64,000 nucleotides of DNA from Cohnella rhizosphaerae (GCF_029525575.1 NZ_JAPDIA010000008.1:1178001-1242000), one strand, 5' to 3'. Shown: positions 30,533 to 39,899, counted from the stretch's first letter. Notes: a model not told the origin generated them from the sequence alone. Numbers and translations are program-made.

Positions 30533-30982
30533 CTATTTTTTGGAGAATATCGCCTTGATGCCGTTATGCACCAGCTCGACCGATTCGATCGCGACGTCGC
30601 TCGACCTTGCATCGAGCGAGGGCCCCGTCCATTTGACCGGATAAGCCTCGAAAAAATTCCAACGGCAAAGCTCTTCTCCGTCCTGACGGTATAAAATGAT
30701 CGATCCGCTCTTGCGCGAGACCGCGCCGCGGGCGGTCTGATCGTACCAGTCCCACAAGGCCGAGGATGAGGAAAAACCCCGCCGGAGCACGATCTGGGCG
30801 AAACGCGTTCCTTTCGGAAACCGATGCGTATAGCCGTTCACGCCGCCTTCGCGATATTCCTCGTATTCCGTCTGCGACTCGAGCCCCTGCACGTCGGAAA
30901 AGCCGGCTACCAGCATTCCGTCCAGCTCGACGTCGAAACGGAAGCTGCCGAGCACGTCGCGGGTATTCCCGTTTGCCCCCAT
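30533..30982 (-). CDS. Second tail-tube-like protein (Pvc5-like tube initiator)
   Basis: The 149-residue protein has the T4 gp19-type tube fold: FRFDVELDGMLVAGFSDVQG, YREGGVNGYTHRFPKGTRFA, LYRQDGEELCRWNFFEAYPV and KWTGPSLDARSSDVAIESVE. It differs from the main tube protein in length and loops. Its place just before the large Pvc6-position gene and LysM gene points to the tube ring that joins the hub. ATG at 30982 is preferred because AGGAGG lies 10 nt upstream; the in-frame GTG at 30994 overlaps that ribosome binding site. Confidence 0.9.
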   Translation of the reverse strand: MGANGNTRDVLGSFRFDVELDGMLVAGFSDVQGLESQTEYEEYREGGVNGYTHRFPKGTRFAQIVLRRGFSSSSALWDWYDQTARGAVSRKSGSIILYRQDGEELCRWNFFEAYPVKWTGPSLDARSSDVAIESVELVHNGIKAIFSKK

Positions 30983-30990
30983 AACGCCCG

Positions 30991-31251
30991 TCACCTCCTG
31001 CCGAATACGTCGAACGGATTGCTTTTATCGGGCTCGTCGTTCAGCTTCTTGTTGATCTTCGAGATCTCGTCGCACCATCGCCTGCGCTCGCGATGCTCCA
31101 TGTTCATGATGTCGTCGTGCGGCCAATGGAAGTAATAAGCGATAAAGCCGACCTCCTCGTACAGCCGCTCAGCGGCATACGTTACGAGAGGCCCTCCGCT
31201 ACGGACAAAAAATCCACTTCCACCTCGAACTCGTGGTCGCATTTCGGACAT
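30991..31251 (-). CDS. Small DUF6760-type eCIS protein
   Basis: The small soluble protein, up to 86 residues, has the core TYAAERLYEEVGFIAYYFHW, PHDDIMNMEHRERRRWCDEI, SKINKKLN. This matches the short DUF6760-like family located between tube and tube-initiator genes in Gram-positive eCIS clusters. The aromatic-rich FIAYYFHWPHDDI segment resembles tail-assembly chaperone partners. The start is uncertain: the only in-frame ATGs (31251, 31242) overlap the upstream gene by 60-70 nt, and no start lies just before the conserved core. Its function is not established. Confidence 0.7.
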   Translation of the reverse strand: MSEMRPRVRGGSGFFVRSGGPLVTYAAERLYEEVGFIAYYFHWPHDDIMNMEHRERRRWCDEISKINKKLNDEPDKSNPFDVFGRR

Positions 31252-31562
31252 GCGGTTTGCAGTTTGGGTGTTTCAAGGTCGTTGATCTGACGGTATATAT
31301 TTTGAAGATAGGACAGGTCTGCCGTAAACAGCTTTTCGATCACCTTCGTATCGACGTGCTTCAGCTCACCGAGACGCGTCACGACGCGCGCGAGCAGGAT
31401 GACGGTCAAATAGCTGGCATTCTGCTGAACGCGAGGATCGCGCATGGGCAAAATCTCGTCGGCGGCCGTCGCCAGCCGCATGACGCCGCGCTTGTGCAAA
31501 TTGCCGGCATCGTCGACATACCCGCGGGGAAGCTCGAATTCATATTCGGTTTGAAAGGCCAT
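31182..31562 (-). CDS. Phage-tail assembly-type protein with terminal CxxC
   Basis: The 126-residue protein begins FQTEYEFELPRGYVDDAGNL and HKRGVMRLATAADEILPMRD, and has a helical middle (ASYLTVILLARVVTRLGEL, VIEKLFTADLSYLQNIYRQI). This is the pattern of tail assembly chaperones encoded after tube genes. Near the C-terminus is TACPKCDHEFEVEV with one CxxC pair that could bind zinc. The ATG at 31562 follows GGAGGAG. It overlaps the next gene. The chaperone role is inferred from position and composition. Confidence 0.65.
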   Translation of the reverse strand: MAFQTEYEFELPRGYVDDAGNLHKRGVMRLATAADEILPMRDPRVQQNASYLTVILLARVVTRLGELKHVDTKVIEKLFTADLSYLQNIYRQINDLETPKLQTACPKCDHEFEVEVDFLSVAEGLS

Positions 31563-31866
31563 GATGCTCCTCCGATCTGAAAATAAAAATCGCGATCAGC
31601 CATGCGGACTTCCTGTCCGCGCAAGCCGGCTGGCGTCTGGATGTAACGTCGGACTGCTAGAAATGCGGGTCGGTCGTAGCGACCTGCGCTTCTGGCAACC
31701 GGTTACTTCAGAGATTTGCCGAAGATTCATCGAACGCTCCTACATAAGGCTAGCATCGGAACGAGTGATATCCTCTTCGTTCGGAACAATGCCGGAAGCT
31801 GCCGACAGGCGAATCGCGTCCTGCCGGTCAGCTCTCCAGCCGCCCCGAGGGGCTTAAGGATATGAA
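31563..31866. other. Non-coding gap inside the eCIS operon
   Basis: About 300 bp between the tube and tail-assembly genes shows no plausible ORF. I see no clear hairpin or promoter. It may act as a spacer lowering expression after the abundant tube protein. Confidence 0.4.
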
Positions 31867-32301
31867 TTATTGCGTGCGGGTCATGCCTTCATGCGCCAGT
31901 TCGAGCAGCTCGATCGCCGCTTCGGAGCCTTGGCCGTTGAAGTTCGGCGCGGTGTAGCGCACCGGCCAGGCTTCGATGACCTGCCAGGTCGCCACGTCCG
32001 TGCCTTCCTCGTCGATGGCGATGATCGTGACCGTCTTGCGTTCAACGGTGCCGTTGACGCAGTCCTGGATCCACTCCCACAGCTCCAGGGAGTCGGTAGC
32101 GCCCCATTTGAGGCTGATATTGCCGTAACGCGCCAGCCCCGGGAGCTTGCGCGGCGTGATGACTTCGTTGCCTTCGCGGTACTGGATGACGTCGAACGAA
32201 GCGTCGAAGCCCGACACTTCGCTGAAGCCGGCTTGCTGCAAGCCTTCGAGCTCAACGCGGAATCTAAAATTGCGGTACGGATCTGTACGTTCTCCTGTCA
32301 T
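31867..32301 (-). CDS. Main tail tube protein (Pvc1-like)
   Basis: The 144-residue protein has the gp19/Hcp-like tube fold: RNFRFRVELEGLQQAGFSEV, SGFDASFDVIQYREGNEVIT, PRKLPGLARYGNISLKWGAT and WPVRYTAPNFNGQGSEAAIE. It would stack as hexameric rings to make the inner tube. There is no frame break. It lies directly downstream of the sheath gene (71 bp), the standard pairing of stoichiometric proteins. Confidence 0.95.
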   Translation of the reverse strand: MTGERTDPYRNFRFRVELEGLQQAGFSEVSGFDASFDVIQYREGNEVITPRKLPGLARYGNISLKWGATDSLELWEWIQDCVNGTVERKTVTIIAIDEEGTDVATWQVIEAWPVRYTAPNFNGQGSEAAIELLELAHEGMTRTQ

Positions 32302-32372
32302 GGGTATCCCCTTCCGTGAATATCGTGCGGCGCCTCCGGCCGGCGGACGGCGCTAAGCTGACTTGCCGTCCT

Positions 32373-34082
32373 TTATTCGGAGCCGGTCTTCTGCGTGATG
32401 CGGAAGATGACGAACTCGGCCGGCTTGACCGGCGCGACGCCGATAACGCAGATGAGGCGTCCGTTGTCGATATCGTCCTGGGTCATCGTGGAGCGGCCGA
32501 TATCGATGAAAAACGCTTCGGACGGGCTGGAGCCGACGAGCGCCCCGTCTCGCCATACGCGCGTCAGGAAGGCGTCGATCGTGCGCTGCACGCGAGCCCA
32601 AAGCTGATCGTTGTTCGGCTCGAATACGACCCAGTTCGTGCCTGCCTTGATCGAACCTTCCAGGAAAATGAACAGACGGCGCACGTTGATGTATTTCCAT
32701 AGCGAATTGGAAGACGCGGTACGGGCGCCCCATACGCGAATGCCCTGGCCGGTGAACGAGCGGATCAGGTTGACGCCGGCCGGATTCAGGATGTCTTGTT
32801 CGCCGGTGTTGTACTGCACGTCGAGTCCGACGACCCCGCGGAGCACTTCGTTGGCCGGCGCCTTCTGAACGCCGCGCGTCGTATCGGAGCGCGAATAGAT
32901 GCCAGCCATCGTGCCGGACGGCGGCACGAAAATGTTGCGCTTGTCGAGCGGATCGAATACCGACAGCCACGGATTGTAAAGCGCCGCGTAGCTGGAGTCG
33001 AACAGGTCGCGGTGCGTAAGCACGTCCGCTACCTTCGTCTTTTCTCGCGGAATGTCGAGAATCGCGAAGCGGCTGCCGAGATTCTCGCAGTGCGCGACGA
33101 GCGACAGCTGGACGTTCGGATCGGTCACGCCGGGAATGGCCATGATGCTGACCACGTCGTTGTCGATGAACGACTGGATGCCCGTGCGTCGGCCCGGTCC
33201 GCGGTCTTCGCCGATAAAATCGGCGGCGGAAAGATTGCCCACGGTGCCGTCGCTGCCGCCCGTCAGAACGAACTCGAGCACGCCTTCGGCGTCGCCCGTC
33301 AGCTGCTCGAAGGGCGCGGTCGCCGCAGTCGAAGTGACGAGCGCGGTTACGTCCACCAGGTTGGAGCGGCTGGCCACCTTGTCCAAGTAAGAAGGCGCTT
33401 CGGGATTCAGCGATACCTTCTCGAAAATCTCGACTTCGTCGCCGAACGCGACGGTCAGCGTAAATTCGCTCGTCGACAAGACCTTGGACGGCAGCAGCGC
33501 CGTATCGACGACGTCGCCGTCCAGCGGCTCGGCCAGCTCGACGATATTGTCCTGAACGCTGACGATGCGGGCAAGTTGAACCTCGCCGCCGGCCGCGAAC
33601 GAGACGACGTCTCCCGCGTAAAAGCCGTTGGCGTTTTTGACGCGGTAGCGCTTGTCGGTCACTTCGTAAATCTGCGTCTTCGCCTTGCTCGCCGGCGCGA
33701 GCGATACGCTGACGAGATTGCCCCATGCGCCGGGATTTTTGGCGGAGATGGAGAGCGCGTCCGCCAACCGGTCGCCGTTCGTAGCGGGCTTCGCGTCGGA
33801 AGGCGCTACCCGCATCACGTAGCAGCGAGAGCCGCCGTTCATGAAAAACTGCTCGACCGCGTAAGCCAAATAACGATAACTGCCGAAGGCGCTCTCGGAC
33901 AAATAAGAACCGAACGCGCGCTGGAAATCGGCGGGACCGGTCACGAGCAAGGGCAGCCCCTCTACCGCGCCGCGTTGGGCAAGACCGATAAAACCGGCCG
34001 TGCTGGTGCTGACGCCCTCAAGCGGTCTGGACCCGCTCTCGAATTCCTCTACATATACCCCAGGCGACAAATAATCTGCCAT
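32373..34082 (-). CDS. Contractile tail sheath protein
   Basis: The 569-residue protein is of the phage sheath family. The N-terminus MADYLSPGVYVEEFESGSRP with VSTSTAGFIGLAQRG is the sheath donor-strand arm. The C-terminal conserved domain holds GVVGLDVQYNTGEQDILNPA, GVNLIRSFTGQGIRVWGART, NVRRLFIFLEGSIKAGTNWV and FEPNNDQLWARVQRTIDAFL. Sheath rings contract to drive the tube. The ATG at 34082 follows a GGGAG ribosome binding site; the open frame extends upstream but with non-sheath residues. Only one sheath gene is present, whereas PVC/Afp loci carry several. Confidence 0.97.
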   Translation of the reverse strand: MADYLSPGVYVEEFESGSRPLEGVSTSTAGFIGLAQRGAVEGLPLLVTGPADFQRAFGSYLSESAFGSYRYLAYAVEQFFMNGGSRCYVMRVAPSDAKPATNGDRLADALSISAKNPGAWGNLVSVSLAPASKAKTQIYEVTDKRYRVKNANGFYAGDVVSFAAGGEVQLARIVSVQDNIVELAEPLDGDVVDTALLPSKVLSTSEFTLTVAFGDEVEIFEKVSLNPEAPSYLDKVASRSNLVDVTALVTSTAATAPFEQLTGDAEGVLEFVLTGGSDGTVGNLSAADFIGEDRGPGRRTGIQSFIDNDVVSIMAIPGVTDPNVQLSLVAHCENLGSRFAILDIPREKTKVADVLTHRDLFDSSYAALYNPWLSVFDPLDKRNIFVPPSGTMAGIYSRSDTTRGVQKAPANEVLRGVVGLDVQYNTGEQDILNPAGVNLIRSFTGQGIRVWGARTASSNSLWKYINVRRLFIFLEGSIKAGTNWVVFEPNNDQLWARVQRTIDAFLTRVWRDGALVGSSPSEAFFIDIGRSTMTQDDIDNGRLICVIGVAPVKPAEFVIFRITQKTGSE

Positions 34083-34390
34083 ACTCCCCGGCTCCCTCAC
34101 GGATGCATCCTGATGTCGACCTTGATGCGGCATCCGTAAGCGGCCAGTTCCTCCTCTCTGCTGGTGGGTTGATCGCCGCGGTACAGGCGGGCTGCCCGGG
34201 CTGCCGGTCCGAATCGATAGAGCCCGATTGCGATTCCGGCGTCCGAGGCACGCCCTCCTGACCGCGGCCTTTCGATAATCTATAACAATCGCCGCCGCGC
34301 CCGCAGCCAACCGCCGCGGGCGCGACATCGTCATGCCCATTGTCCGCGCGGCCGCCGCTCCTCAAGCGGTCGGCCGCTTATGCGCCGCCG
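34083..34390. other. Gap upstream of the sheath gene
   Basis: About 310 bp without a credible gene. The sheath frame stays open through it, but the residues are Arg/Pro-rich noise. An AT-rich patch near 34,270-34,290 (TTATAGATTATCG on the minus strand) could contain a weak -10 element for an extra sheath/tube promoter; I cannot confirm a -35. Confidence 0.35.
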
Positions 34391-35191
34391 TCAGCCGGCG
34401 GGCCATTCGATGCGCGCTTGCGGGGTCACCGTCCCGCCGCTTGCGGTCCATTCGGCGCGCGTCCGCTTCTTGCCGAGCGCCAGCTCCGCGTGAACGCGGA
34501 ACCGCTGCGGATAAGCGCCGCGCAGCGCGAGCGTCGCCGCCCCTTCGCGGTCGGTGCGCGCCTCGGCCGCAGGCAGCAGCAATGCGCCGCGACGCCAGTC
34601 CCGCATCGCAGGCGCCTCAAGCGACAGCAGTCCCGGCTGGCCCGTGTCCGGGCCGGCCCTGCAGCGCTCCTTCGCCTTTCCGCCGCGCTCCATGAGGATG
34701 AAGTGATCGCCCGGCAGCAGCCGGCCGCCTTCCGAAGCGCAGCGAAGCTTGTCCGAGCCGGCCGGCAGTTCGTCGGCCAGCCTGCCCCGGACGCAGCTCT
34801 CCTCTTCGATCCATGCGTAAATATCGAGGTCCGGCACCGGTTTGCCGTCCGCGCCGACCGCCAGCAGGGCAAGCCCCGTCGCGCCCGGCGGCGCCGCGAG
34901 CCTGGAACCGGGCAGCAGCGGCGCGACGACGACAGGCGACCGCGCCGGGAGCGCAGTCAAATCGACGTCCCTCCGCGAGGCGAGCCGCATCGGCGCGGAT
35001 ACCGTCAAACTACAAGCGGCAGCCTGCACGTCCATGAACGCAAATCCGCCGTCCGCCGTGCGCAGCGGCTTGTGGGGCAGTCCCTCCAGCCGCACGACCA
35101 CGTCGGCCCCGGCGAGCGCCCGCCCCGTCCAGGCGTCGATCGGATATACGACCAGGGAGCATCGTGAGACGAAGGTCGATGCGGCGCTCAT
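34391..35191 (-). CDS. Unknown eCIS-operon protein with Ig-like N-terminus
   Basis: The 266-residue protein starts RCSLVVYPIDAWTGRALAGA, DVVVRLEGLPHKPLRTADGG, FAFMDVQ. This resembles a carboxypeptidase-regulatory/Ig-like beta-sandwich. A second beta-rich segment follows (GLALLAVGADGKPVPDLDIY). The C-terminus mixes charged strands (LALRGAYPQRFRVHAELALG). I see no catalytic motif. The ATG at 35191 overlaps the stop of the DUF4255 gene (ATGA), so the two are coupled. A role in tail capping or decoration is possible from context only. Confidence 0.6.
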   Translation of the reverse strand: MSAASTFVSRCSLVVYPIDAWTGRALAGADVVVRLEGLPHKPLRTADGGFAFMDVQAAACSLTVSAPMRLASRRDVDLTALPARSPVVVAPLLPGSRLAAPPGATGLALLAVGADGKPVPDLDIYAWIEEESCVRGRLADELPAGSDKLRCASEGGRLLPGDHFILMERGGKAKERCRAGPDTGQPGLLSLEAPAMRDWRRGALLLPAAEARTDREGAATLALRGAYPQRFRVHAELALGKKRTRAEWTASGGTVTPQARIEWPAG

Positions 35192-35785
35192 CGCGGCTCT
35201 CCTTCGCCGATGTCGCGCAGCGTGATGCGTCGCTCGACGACGCGCGGTCCCGGCTTCACGCGGTTCGACTCCAGCAGGATCGGGCCCACCCGGTAGACGA
35301 GCGACAGTTTGTAAGGCAGATCGCCGAACTGCCACAGCCGGACCAGTTGATCCGTATCCATGTTCTCCGACGTGATGCGCAGTTCCTCGCCGGACATCGC
35401 GAGCGAGCCTTCTAGATAAGGCGCCCGAAGCACGGCGTTGTCGTACAGCGTCTGCATCACCTTGCCCAGCATCAGATGCTCGTCCAGCGTTCGGGCGAGC
35501 GGCTCCGCGGCCGAATGCGCGGTGATGAGATATGTAAGATCCAGCGCCAGCGGCGGAAAGCGGAGCTGGCCGCCCTGCGCCTGCATCGCGTTTCTTCTGG
35601 CTTCCCCCGCTCTCGCGGACGCCGACGAGATACAGAGACAAGCTAAGGTCTCCTTTGTCCGCCGGCGAAGCCAGGCCGATCAAGTCGGGACGGACGATCG
35701 GATCGGGCGACAGCTGTTCGCGAAGCAGCTTCAGCAGGCTGGAACCGACCTCCGCGATCGCGGTGTAGGAGCCGATGGATGACAC
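35188..35785 (-). CDS. DUF4255 tail-terminator/cap protein (Pvc16-like)
   Basis: The reconstructed protein has about 199 residues. The N-terminus GSYTAIAEVGSSLLKLLREQ, then LSLSLYLVGVRE, and the second half FPPLALDLTYLITAHSAAEP, ARTLDEHLMLGKVMQTLYDN and LVRLWQFGDLPYKLSLVYRV are diagnostic of DUF4255, the Pvc16/Afp16 family that caps the tube and sheath and fixes tail length. One frame break is at C5 35604-35608 (the rejoined reading is GEARRNAMQAQGG). The start is GTG at 35785 with an unusually close GAGAGG. The gene follows the AAA+ ATPase, as in PVC (15-16). Confidence 0.88.
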
Positions 35786-35882
35786 CCCTCTCGCAGGCGA
35801 TAGTAATGATAACCTTGGTCGAAAAGCAGATTGCTACATTTTTCGCCAATAAATTCATTATATCGGCATTTTCGCACAGTGG

Positions 35883-38108
35883 CTATCCAAAACTTGCATC
35901 GGTTTCGCCGTCATAGGGCGCAAAATGGTCTTTGACCCAGATTTTCCCCATCTTGCGCAATTCCTGGGCCGACGCGCGCACCAGATGCGGCATGCCGATC
36001 GGCCGATCTTCGCCCGCCGCCAAAAAAGCGGCGGTCAGCACGATATTTTTGATATGCCCGCCGGCGACGTCGAGTCTTGCGGCCAGAAATGCGAGATCCA
36101 GATCGTCCCCGGTCGGCACGGACGGCGGCAGATGCGTCTTGAAAATGCGCTCGCGGTCCGCGGCGTCGGGCGCCGGAAACTTGATCACCGCGCTCATCCG
36201 CCGCAAAAGCGCTTCGTCCATATTTTGCAACAGGTTCGTCGCCAGAATCGTCACCCCGTCGTACGCCTCGATCCGCTGCAGCAAATAAGCCGCTTCCATG
36301 TTGGCATATTTATCGTGGGCGTCTTTGACTTCGGTCCGCTTCCCGAACAGGGCGTCGCCCTCGTCGAAAAACAAGATGGCCCCGCTCTGCTCCGCTTCGG
36401 CGAACAGCTCTCTTAGCCGCTGCTCCGTTTCGCCGATGTATTTGCTCACGATGCGGGACAGGTCGATCCGGTACATGTCGAGTCCGAGCTCGCCGGCGAC
36501 GATCTCGGCGGACATCGTCTTCCCCGTTCCGGGCGGCCCCGCAAGCAGCAGATGGAGTCCGGTGCCGTACGGCAGCTTGTCGCGGAATCCCCACTCCTCG
36601 AGCACGCGCCCGCGATGCGCGAATCGCCCGCAAGCCTCGCGCAGCAGCGCGAGCGGCTCCGGCGGAAGCACCAGGTCGCTCCAGCTCCGCTTGGGCACGA
36701 TCCGCTCCGCCATCTCCGCCAGCCGGTGGCGAAACTGGCCGCGCGCGGCTTCCTCGAGCTCCGCGGCGGCGGGCCACGCATGTCCTGACCCTGCGGCGAG
36801 CGTCCGCGCCTGGCGCCAGGCCTGCTCGGTCTGACCGGGCGACAGCCGGTATTTGTCGGCGATCTCTTTGAACAGGCCTCCCTCGTACCGTTGAGGCATC
36901 GGCCCGGAGATGCCTTCGCGTCCCGCCGACGCCGAAGCCATCCATAGCGTCTCGCGCCGCGCCGCATCCGGCAGGCCGACCTCCGCCTGCCAGAACATGC
37001 GCCCTTCTGCCGCAGGCAGGCTGTGCGGCGTACGCCGTTCGCGGCTGCACCAGCAGACGAGCGGATGCGCGGCGCAAGCCGCATAGCCGGCGAGGGCATC
37101 GCCGTATACGCCAAGCAGCGCCGGGTCCGGCGCCTTCGCGCCCTCCCCTTCGGCAAAGCACAGCGCCGCGCCGCCGAGCAGCGCTTCCCTGACGAGCTGC
37201 GCGAGCGCGGCGGCGAGCTTGGCGGGCTCCGCCGGCAGCCGCTCGACCTGCGCGCAGAGCAGCGCCTGTCCACGCGCCGCCGCCAGCCGACGGACGCGAA
37301 GCCGCTTGCCCGCGCCCGCCGGCCCCCACAGCTGCGCCATCGGCCAGTGCGAATGCGCCCGCGCTTCCCGCGCTTCGGCCAGCGGCGCGAGCACGCGCCA
37401 CGCCTCGTCGTTCGCGGGCAGCGCCGGCAATTCCGCGTCGTCCGGGCCGTAGCGGCTCGCGATACCGTCGAGCCGCGCATCCAGCGGCTCCGCCTCCAAC
37501 ACGAAGCTGACGATGCGCGGATCCAGCCGCAGCGGCTCGCGGAAGCCGGGCGTTCGCGCGCGAGCCTCCTCGCCGGCATCGAGCAGCAGGCGGCGCAGCC
37601 GCGTCCCCGCGAGCGCGCGGCGCCCTTCGGCCCGCTCGTCCGCCGAGTCGCACAGCAGCCGCAGCGCCAGATCCGGCGTCGCCGCCTTGAGCGTCACGTC
37701 GTCGTTCAGGTAGCCGAACCACTTTTCGTACCGCCGGCTGCATTCTCCGGCGATCGCCAGCACGACGAGCCGCCTTTCCCATCGCGACAGCCCGAGCCGC
37801 TCCGTCAGAAGCGTCAGCGGCAGCGCGTTCCCCGAAGCGGCTGCTTGCCGCTCGCTTTCCGCCATTCGCGACTCCGCCTCTTGCCGCCGGGCGGCGAAGG
37901 CGCGCCAACGCTCGGAAGCCGTCTCGTCCTCCGGCGCCGCGCGCAGCAGCTCCTCGGGCGTCACGACGAGGCCCCGCAGCGCGGCCAGCGGGTCGGCGAA
38001 AGGGTCCTCGCCCGACGGGCCGAGGAGCGACCGCATGCCTTCCTCCAGCAGCAGCAGCTCGTCCTCGAGCAGCTGCGCGCCGTTCCTATACATTCGGATG
38101 CCGCTCAA
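35883..38108 (-). CDS. AAA+ ATPase of the injection system (Pvc15-like)
   Basis: The 741-residue protein carries two ATPase-like regions. Around residue 263 there is a degenerate P-loop (LWGPAGAGKRLRVRRLAAA). The canonical AAA+ module is near 520-690: Walker A LLAGPPGTGKTMSAE, Walker B GAILFFDEGDALFGKR, arginine-finger region NMEAAYLLQRIEAYDGVTI, and sensor ATNLLQNMDEALLRRMSAVI. This architecture is typical of eCIS ATPases, which are thought to load or remodel cargo or assist assembly. The start is TTG at 38108 behind GAAGGAGGGG. There is no frame break. It is transcribed together with the regulatory genes upstream (13 bp gap). Confidence 0.93.
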   Translation of the reverse strand: MSGIRMYRNGAQLLEDELLLLEEGMRSLLGPSGEDPFADPLAALRGLVVTPEELLRAAPEDETASERWRAFAARRQEAESRMAESERQAAASGNALPLTLLTERLGLSRWERRLVVLAIAGECSRRYEKWFGYLNDDVTLKAATPDLALRLLCDSADERAEGRRALAGTRLRRLLLDAGEEARARTPGFREPLRLDPRIVSFVLEAEPLDARLDGIASRYGPDDAELPALPANDEAWRVLAPLAEAREARAHSHWPMAQLWGPAGAGKRLRVRRLAAARGQALLCAQVERLPAEPAKLAAALAQLVREALLGGAALCFAEGEGAKAPDPALLGVYGDALAGYAACAAHPLVCWCSRERRTPHSLPAAEGRMFWQAEVGLPDAARRETLWMASASAGREGISGPMPQRYEGGLFKEIADKYRLSPGQTEQAWRQARTLAAGSGHAWPAAAELEEAARGQFRHRLAEMAERIVPKRSWSDLVLPPEPLALLREACGRFAHRGRVLEEWGFRDKLPYGTGLHLLLAGPPGTGKTMSAEIVAGELGLDMYRIDLSRIVSKYIGETEQRLRELFAEAEQSGAILFFDEGDALFGKRTEVKDAHDKYANMEAAYLLQRIEAYDGVTILATNLLQNMDEALLRRMSAVIKFPAPDAADRERIFKTHLPPSVPTGDDLDLAFLAARLDVAGGHIKNIVLTAAFLAAGEDRPIGMPHLVRASAQELRKMGKIWVKDHFAPYDGETDASFG

Positions 38109-38121
38109 TCGCGCCCCTCCT

Positions 38122-39498
38122 TCACGATCGCCTCATCAGGCTCAGCACCGCGATGTCGTCCGACTGCGGCGCGCCGTCGGCGAACATGAACACGTCCATG
38201 AGCAGCGCGTCGATCACCTCGGCGCTCGACATCCCCGGCGTCATCCCCAAAAACCGCTGCAGCCGCCCGCCGCCGTACTGCTCCTGCGAGACGTTTTCGG
38301 CCTCGGTAATGCCGTCCGTATACAGCACGAGCCGGTCGCCTTCGGACAGCGTCACGACCGTATCGTAGTAGCTCGACTCGGGCATCGCCGCAAGCGGAAG
38401 GCTTTTTCTGAGCTTAAGCGGCTGCACCTCGCCCGTTGCCCGCACGAGATACGGCGTGCAGTGTCCGCCTTCGCTGAGCGTCGTCTCGCCGGTCTCGGCG
38501 TCGAACACGCCGCACACGATCGTCGCGAACAGCATCGGATCGTCGGCGGCCAGCTCGTCGTTGACCATGCGCAGCAGCTCGCCTGGCGACAGGTCGGGCT
38601 TCATCTTGCCCTTGAGCAGCGTCAGCGCGACCGCCATGAACAGCGCCGCCGGGATGCCCTTGTCCGACACGTCGCCAAGCGTGAAGAACAATCGGTTCTG
38701 GTCGATCTTGTAAAAATTGTAGAAGTCGCCTCCGACTTCCTTGGCCGACTTGAGCAGCGCGCAAACGTCGTAAGGCTCTTGGGCGGAAGGCATCGTGCGC
38801 GGCAGAAAGCTCATCTGTATGCCGCCCGCGATCTGCAGCTCGCTCTCGAGCCGATCCTTGATCTTGGTCGTCGCGGCCAGCGCGTGCATTGAGCCCTCGA
38901 GCTGCTCGTACAGCCTGGCGTTCTCGAGCGCGACCGCCATCGGCTGGGCGACCGCTTCGAGCAGCTGCCGGTCGCGATCGGTGAACGGCCGGCGGCCCCG
39001 CTTGTTGACGACCTGCAGGACGCCCTCCACCTGGCCGCCTTTGACGATCGGCACGGTGAGCAGGTTGCGCGTCTTGAAGCCGGTCGCGCTCGCCACCCGG
39101 CTCGACCAGCGCGGATCGGCGCCCGGATCGTTGACGACGATGCTGTCGCCCGTCTGCGCCACAAGTCCCGCGATCCCTTCGCCGACCGGGAGGCGGATGC
39201 GCTTGACCTCCTCCCCTTTACCGCCTGTGGCGACCTCGAAAAACAGCTCCTGGCTGTCCCGGTCAAGCAGCAGCACGGAAGCCGCCTCGACCGGCAATAT
39301 CGTCTTCGCCCGCTCGATAATCAGCTCGATCTGCTCGCCGCGTCTTAGCGTCGAGTTCAGCTGAAGGCTGATATCGAGCAGCGTGCGGGCTTGCCGCACG
39401 CGGGAACGGCATGCCAAATATACGGCCGCGCCGCCTGCCAGTCCTCCCGCGACCAGCGCCGGGGCAACCGCCGCCCACAGCATGTCCATCGTCTCCAT
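38122..39498 (-). CDS. GAF-domain PP2C/SpoIIE phosphatase (RsbU-like)
   Basis: The 458-residue protein has one N-terminal transmembrane helix (about 7-29), a GAF domain (about 45-190; GIAGLVAQTGDSIVVNDPGA, TVPIVKGGQVEGVLQVVNK) and a SpoIIE/PP2C catalytic domain (about 225-455). Metal-binding motifs are intact: KEVGGDFYNFY, LGDVSDKGIPAALFMA, EGGHCTPYL, YTDGITEAEN and SDDIAVLSL. It should dephosphorylate the adjacent STAS protein in response to a GAF-sensed signal at the membrane. With the kinase and STAS genes just upstream in the same operon it forms a partner-switching module ahead of the injection genes. Confidence 0.93.
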   Translation of the reverse strand: METMDMLWAAVAPALVAGGLAGGAAVYLACRSRVRQARTLLDISLQLNSTLRRGEQIELIIERAKTILPVEAASVLLLDRDSQELFFEVATGGKGEEVKRIRLPVGEGIAGLVAQTGDSIVVNDPGADPRWSSRVASATGFKTRNLLTVPIVKGGQVEGVLQVVNKRGRRPFTDRDRQLLEAVAQPMAVALENARLYEQLEGSMHALAATTKIKDRLESELQIAGGIQMSFLPRTMPSAQEPYDVCALLKSAKEVGGDFYNFYKIDQNRLFFTLGDVSDKGIPAALFMAVALTLLKGKMKPDLSPGELLRMVNDELAADDPMLFATIVCGVFDAETGETTLSEGGHCTPYLVRATGEVQPLKLRKSLPLAAMPESSYYDTVVTLSEGDRLVLYTDGITEAENVSQEQYGGGRLQRFLGMTPGMSSAEVIDALLMDVFMFADGAPQSDDIAVLSLMRRS

Positions 39499-39557
39499 CC
39501 CCCCTCCGCTTCCGCGGCCCTTCGATTGCCTGCGAACGCCGTTCGCCGCGCCCTGCG

Positions 39558-39899
39558 TCAGCGGGCCGCGAGCGCCGCCGTCGCTTGCGCCGCCGTATCC
39601 GCCGTCTCGAGAATGCCGAGCAGTCCCGACATCTCGAACACTTCGCGCACCGCTTCGCTCATGCCTGCGCAGATCAAGCTCCCTTTGAGCGCCTTCGTCT
39701 TTTTGGCGGCGACGAGCACGACCCGCAGCCCCGCGCTGCTAATGTATTGTAGCGCGGAAAAATCCAGCACGTACCGGGTGTGACCTTCGCCGGCCAAGCG
39801 AACGAACGCCGCTTCGGCCTCCGATGCGTTTTGTCCGTCGAGACGGCCCTCTATCGACAGGACGGCGACGCCGTCCTTTACCGCTGATTTCAATTCCAT
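39558..39899 (-). CDS. STAS-domain anti-sigma factor antagonist (RsbV/SpoIIAA-like)
   Basis: The protein has about 113 residues. The STAS signature is VAVLSIEGRLDGQNASEAEA, then YVLDFSALQYISSAGLRVVL. The serine of the ISSAG motif is the expected phosphorylation site for the RsbW-type kinase. The ATG at 39899 is preferred, with GAGG 7 nt upstream; an in-frame GTG at 39908 is also possible. It is 14 bp from the kinase gene. The protein should sequester the kinase when unphosphorylated. Confidence 0.92.
   Translation of the reverse strand: MELKSAVKDGVAVLSIEGRLDGQNASEAEAAFVRLAGEGHTRYVLDFSALQYISSAGLRVVLVAAKKTKALKGSLICAGMSEAVREVFEMSGLLGILETADTAAQATAALAAR

Noticed and set aside
34083..34340. N-terminal extension of the sheath protein
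   Set aside because: The added residues are Arg/Pro-rich and unlike sheath proteins; MADYLSPGVYVEE at 34082 with its ribosome binding site is the canonical start.
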